A stretch of DNA of 8,330 nucleotides from Betaproteobacteria bacterium. Lineage in GTDB: Bacteria; Pseudomonadota; Gammaproteobacteria; Burkholderiales; Burkholderiaceae. This document shows, in pieces, positions 5,851-8,330 of this stretch. The notes under the pieces were generated by a model that worked only from the letters and a program-made list of their open reading frames with translations, did not search any database and was not told where the DNA came from. Positions within the stretch are counted from its first letter, which is position 1. Each line of letters starts with the position of its first letter. Made by a program: the position numbers and the translations under genes. The stretch covers positions 1 through 8,330 of the forward strand of contig CANIMS010000060.1 in NCBI GenBank assembly GCA_947468785.1, in the 5' to 3' direction.

Positions 5851-6714
5851 ATGAAAAAATTATCTATCAAAGTAAAAGGCGCAATCCTTTCACTACTGAT
5901 CTTGCTTGTAGCTTTATTAATTTGGCATATCTCTACAGTGCCGAAAGTGCTTGTTAACCAAGTGACCGCTTCTGGATCTAGCGAGTACCAAGCACTAATG
6001 GGTCAAAGTAGCGGTGGTGAAACTGCACAAAAATCAGGATTTCCTTCGCTGACTCAAATGGGCGAGACTTTCTATAAGCAACTTTCACATCCGTTTTACG
6101 ATAATGGGCCAAATGATAAGGGTGTCGGTATTCAGTTGGCATATTCATTAGCGCGTGTTGGTTTGGGATTTTTGTTGGCGATGTTAGTGGCCATTCCTTT
6201 TGGATTCTTGATTGGTATGTCCCCATTAGCTTATGAGGCATTTAACCCGTTCATTCAGGTACTTAAGCCGATATCACCATTAGCATGGATGCCGATTGCG
6301 CTCTATACGATCAAGGATTCCTCGATCTCTGGCATTTTTGTGATCTTCATCTGCTCTGTGTGGCCAATGTTATTGAATACCGCTTTTGGAGTTGCGAATG
6401 TTCGCAAGGAGTTATTGAATGTGACCAAGACGCTAGAGGTTTCCCCCTTGCGTAAGGCGTTCTTAGTCATTTTGCCTGCAGCAGCACCAACTATTTTGAC
6501 TGGCATGCGCATCTCAATGGGCATTGCATGGTTAGTCATTGTGGCAGCTGAAATGCTGGTTGGCGGAACAGGGATCGGCTATTTTCTCTGGAACGAATGG
6601 AATAACTTGGCTATATCTAGCGTCATTTTTGCAATTGTCATGATCGGCATTGTAGGTATGTTGCTAGACACGGCATTTGCTAAATTGCAGAAGGCGGTTT
6701 CCTATGCAGACTGA
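5851..6714 (+). CDS. cynB: Cyanate ABC transporter, permease
   Basis: This 287-residue inner-membrane permease of the NrtB/CmpB type forms the channel for cyanate with CynD. An N-terminal helix (about 11-28) is followed by a hydrophilic, probably periplasmic segment (about 32-90) ending in [12 protein letters not shown], a stretch common in NrtB-like proteins. The core transport domain then has helices near 98-122, 132-152, 159-177, 222-238 and 255-274. The cytoplasmic EAA-like loop that docks on the ATPase is [20 protein letters not shown] (194-213). The part rich in Gly and Ser at about 41-62 is low in complexity and may be a local insertion. The start ATG has AAGG seven bases upstream. The 3' end overlaps cynD by 11 bases, supporting co-translation. 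Confidence 0.9.
   Translation: MKKLSIKVKGAILSLLILLVALLIWHISTVPKVLVNQVTASGSSEYQALMGQSSGGETAQKSGFPSLTQMGETFYKQLSHPFYDNGPNDKGVGIQLAYSLARVGLGFLLAMLVAIPFGFLIGMSPLAYEAFNPFIQVLKPISPLAWMPIALYTIKDSSISGIFVIFICSVWPMLLNTAFGVANVRKELLNVTKTLEVSPLRKAFLVILPAAAPTILTGMRISMGIAWLVIVAAEMLVGGTGIGYFLWNEWNNLAISSVIFAIVMIGIVGMLLDTAFAKLQKAVSYAD
6691..6697 (+). promoter_or_regulatory. Ribosome-binding site deciding the cynD start
   Basis: AAGGCGG lies six bases before ATG 6704, inside the end of cynB. It supports ATG 6704 over the upstream in-frame TTG at 6677. Confidence 0.65.
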
Positions 6715-7570
6715 AAATACATTCTTAAAAGTTGAAAATCTCAGTAAGTCTTACAAACTTGATGCGCCCCCCGTATTTGAGGGCATTAACTTTGAGATTG
6801 AGAAAGGCGAGTTTGTTTGCATTATTGGACATTCTGGGTGTGGCAAGACCACTATCCTGAATGTTCTAGCGGGGCTTGAAGATGCTACTGGCGGATATGC
6901 CTATATGACTGGTCGTGAAATTAAGGGTCCCAGCCTAGATCGGGGCGTGGTGTTTCAGGGTCATGCCTTAATGCCTTGGATGACTACCTTACAGAACGTC
7001 GCTTTCGCAGTGAAGTCCAAATACCCAGATTGGTCAAAGGAAAAAATTAAAGAGCATTCTAAAAAATATTTAGCTATGGTGGGATTGGTAAATGCAGAAA
7101 ACAAAAAACCATCTGAATTATCTGGTGGCATGAAACAAAGGGTTGGCATTGCTAGAGCATTTGCAATTGAGCCAAAAATGTTGCTACTAGATGAGCCTTT
7201 TGGAGCTCTTGATGCCCTCACAAGAGGAGTCATTCAGGACGAATTGCTAAAGATTTGTAGTGAGACTCAACAAACCGTTTTTATGATTACTCATGATGTG
7301 GATGAGGCTGTTTTATTGGCTGACAAAATTATGCTGATGAGCAACGGACCTAATGCACGCATTGCTGAAATTGTTATCAATACTTTGCCCAAGAATCGAA
7401 AGCGCGCAAGTTTGCATCATGATCCGATGTATTACCCGATGAGAAACCATTTAGTTGATTTTTTAGTGAATCGTTCAAAGGATTTACAAGCGAAAGGTTC
7501 TGCTGGAGAACTGGGAGGCTACCAGCCGGTATTGGTGTGCCCTGGCCTACAAACCCCAGTTACTCAATAA
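6704..7570 (+). CDS. cynD: Cyanate ABC transporter, ATP-binding protein
   Basis: This 288-residue ATPase of the NrtD/CmpD/SsuB/TauB group powers cyanate uptake. All nucleotide-binding motifs are intact: Walker [10 protein letters not shown] (42-50), Q-loop Gln85, signature LSGGMKQR (139-146), Walker B LLLLDEP-type with Asp163-Glu164, D-loop GALDA and H-loop His197 in ITHDVDEA. The C-terminal end, with [14 protein letters not shown] and a [12 protein letters not shown] segment, is characteristic of the nitrate/cyanate branch. About 30 residues after this are Gly/Pro-containing and look less conserved. The chosen ATG overlaps the cynB stop by 11 bases and has its own ribosome-binding site. cynS starts 27 bases after its stop. 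The partner genes, rather than this protein itself, indicate cyanate as the substrate. Confidence 0.92.
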   Translation: MQTENTFLKVENLSKSYKLDAPPVFEGINFEIEKGEFVCIIGHSGCGKTTILNVLAGLEDATGGYAYMTGREIKGPSLDRGVVFQGHALMPWMTTLQNVAFAVKSKYPDWSKEKIKEHSKKYLAMVGLVNAENKKPSELSGGMKQRVGIARAFAIEPKMLLLDEPFGALDALTRGVIQDELLKICSETQQTVFMITHDVDEAVLLADKIMLMSNGPNARIAEIVINTLPKNRKRASLHHDPMYYPMRNHLVDFLVNRSKDLQAKGSAGELGGYQPVLVCPGLQTPVTQ

Positions 7571-7597
7571 ATTAAAACTGTAAATAAGGAGAAAAAG

Positions 7598-8041
7598 ATG
7601 GATCGTTCAGTAGTTACACAAAAAATCATTGAAGCAAAAGTGCGTAAAGGCATGAAATGGAGTGATATCGCCAAAGCCATTGGTGAGTCAAAAGAGTGGG
7701 TGACGGCAGGCTGTTTAGGTCAAATGACCTTTACTAAAGCGCAGGCTGAAGCTGCAGGAAAGCTATTTGATTTGACCGATGAGGAAATGGCTTGGCTGCA
7801 AATCGTTCCATACAAGGGTTCATTACCAACAGCCGTACCAACAGATCCATTGATCTATCGCTGGTATGAAATTGTCAGCGTATATGGAACCACCATTAAA
7901 GAATTAATCCATGAAGAATTTGGTGACGGCATTATGAGTGCGATTGACTTCTCAATGGATATTCAGCGTGAGCCAGACCCTAAAGGGGATCGAGTTCAGG
8001 TGGTGTTATCTGGAAAGTACTTATCTTATAAAACCTACTAG
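7598..8041 (+). CDS. cynS: Cyanate hydratase (cyanase)
   Basis: This 147-residue cytosolic enzyme converts cyanate and bicarbonate to carbamate and CO2; the carbamate then breaks down to ammonia and a second CO2. The N-terminal half is a helical, lambda-repressor-like domain (residues about 8-70). The C-terminal catalytic domain begins at PTDPLIYRWYE. Arg88, Glu91 and Ser114 correspond to the catalytic Arg96, Glu99 and Ser122 of Escherichia coli CynS, with a constant offset of eight. The GTTIKELIHEEFGDGIMSAIDF block and C-terminal GKYLSYKTY are highly typical. The known family forms a decamer of dimers. A strong AAGGAG lies six bases upstream of the ATG. No carbonic anhydrase gene (cynT) is in the window, so bicarbonate must be supplied from elsewhere. 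A strong terminator follows. Confidence 0.97.
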   Translation: MDRSVVTQKIIEAKVRKGMKWSDIAKAIGESKEWVTAGCLGQMTFTKAQAEAAGKLFDLTDEEMAWLQIVPYKGSLPTAVPTDPLIYRWYEIVSVYGTTIKELIHEEFGDGIMSAIDFSMDIQREPDPKGDRVQVVLSGKYLSYKTY

Positions 8042-8059
8042 ACTTACGACTCTTCAAAT

Positions 8060-8081
8060 AAAGCCACCTCAGGGTGGTTTT
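8060..8081. terminator. Bidirectional rho-independent terminator after cynS
   Basis: The arms GCCACC (8063-8068) and GGTGGT (8073-8078) pair around the loop TCAG, with one G-T wobble and three outer A-T pairs. On the plus strand TTTTATTTT follows the GGTGG arm. On the minus strand the stem is followed by TTTATTT, so it can also end the cytochrome transcript, whose stop codon lies within it. Confidence 0.85.
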
Positions 8082-8330
8082 ATTTTGTCAGCGCTAAATA
8101 GTGCGCTATCGCTTTGAGGTCATCATCATTCATACCGTGGAGAGAAGCAGCCATGATCGTATCGCGTCCAGTAGCGGTGTTATTCCTAAATTGGCGCATG
8201 GAATGTAGTAAATAATCTTCTCGTTGCCCTGCTAGTCTTGGCATTTGCTCTCTACCAACATAGTTTGGCAAATGACAGGTGCCGCATAAAGCCTGCTTAG
8301 AAAGCAACTTACCTCGCTCATAGAGGGCGT
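8080..8330 (-). CDS. c-type cytochrome, C-terminal part (5' end outside window)
   Basis: The frame is open to the right edge, so the gene continues; about 83 codons are visible. The covalent haem motif CGTCH (plus-strand 8272-8286) is preceded by LYERGK, as in cytochrome c4-like and tandem cytochrome c553-type domains. The domain continues with MPRLAGQREDYLLHSMRQF and ends DDDLKAIAHYLALTK; Met in TIMAASLHGM is the likely axial ligand. The protein is expected in the periplasm, but the signal peptide and any first haem domain are not in view. It could be the second domain of a di-haem cytochrome c4 or a single-domain cytochrome c. The gene is convergent with cynS and shares its terminator. A TTG at 8307 is an internal codon, not the start. 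Confidence 0.88.
   Translation of the reverse strand, partial: ALYERGKLLSKQALCGTCHLPNYVGREQMPRLAGQREDYLLHSMRQFRNNTATGRDTIMAASLHGMNDDDLKAIAHYLALTK

Noticed and set aside
5945..6120. Hydrophilic Gly/Ser-containing segment after the first helix of CynB as a novel insertion
   Set aside because: NrtB-like permeases often have a variable linker here, and the conserved end of the segment is typical of the family; only the low-complexity part may be local.

Overview
The window looks like part of a free-living, moderately AT-rich betaproteobacterial chromosome, most like Polynucleobacter or a relative in the Burkholderiaceae. This rests on protein style and gene content, not on a search. There are no mobile elements, rRNA, tRNA or CRISPR arrays. 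Genes are dense, with two convergent junctions, two divergent ones and one substantial intergenic region (4131-4464).

Left part (1-4130), probable light/oxidative-stress and accessory genes. A 5'-truncated iron-sulfur photolyase of the bacterial (6-4)/CryB class is followed, with a TAATG stop/start overlap, by a small DUF2256 protein with four cysteines (1307-1471). Convergent to these is a short-chain dehydrogenase (SDR). Divergent from the SDR is a likely three-gene operon: a DUF393/DCC thiol-oxidoreductase-like protein, a DUF2452 protein (GTG start) and an HPP-family membrane protein (TTG start overlapping the previous stop). A DUF1348 (NTF2-like) gene converges on the HPP gene.

Right part (4465-8041), a complete cyanate-use operon: a Tat-exported CmpA/NrtA-type binding protein (cynA), an inner-membrane permease (cynB), an ATPase (cynD) and cyanase (cynS). 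The transporter imports cyanate. Cyanase then converts it with bicarbonate to ammonia and CO2, giving nitrogen. The upstream region holds two copies of TTTGGTGCAT exactly 30 bp apart. The first extends into a near-match to the NtrC site, which suggests nitrogen control. A strong bidirectional terminator (8060-8081) separates cynS from the 3' end of a c-type cytochrome gene that runs off the right edge.

The most interesting points are the NtrC-like tandem sites, a Cys/His-rich segment ahead of the Tat signal of CynA, and the photolyase-DUF2256 coupling. No wholly new system is evident.
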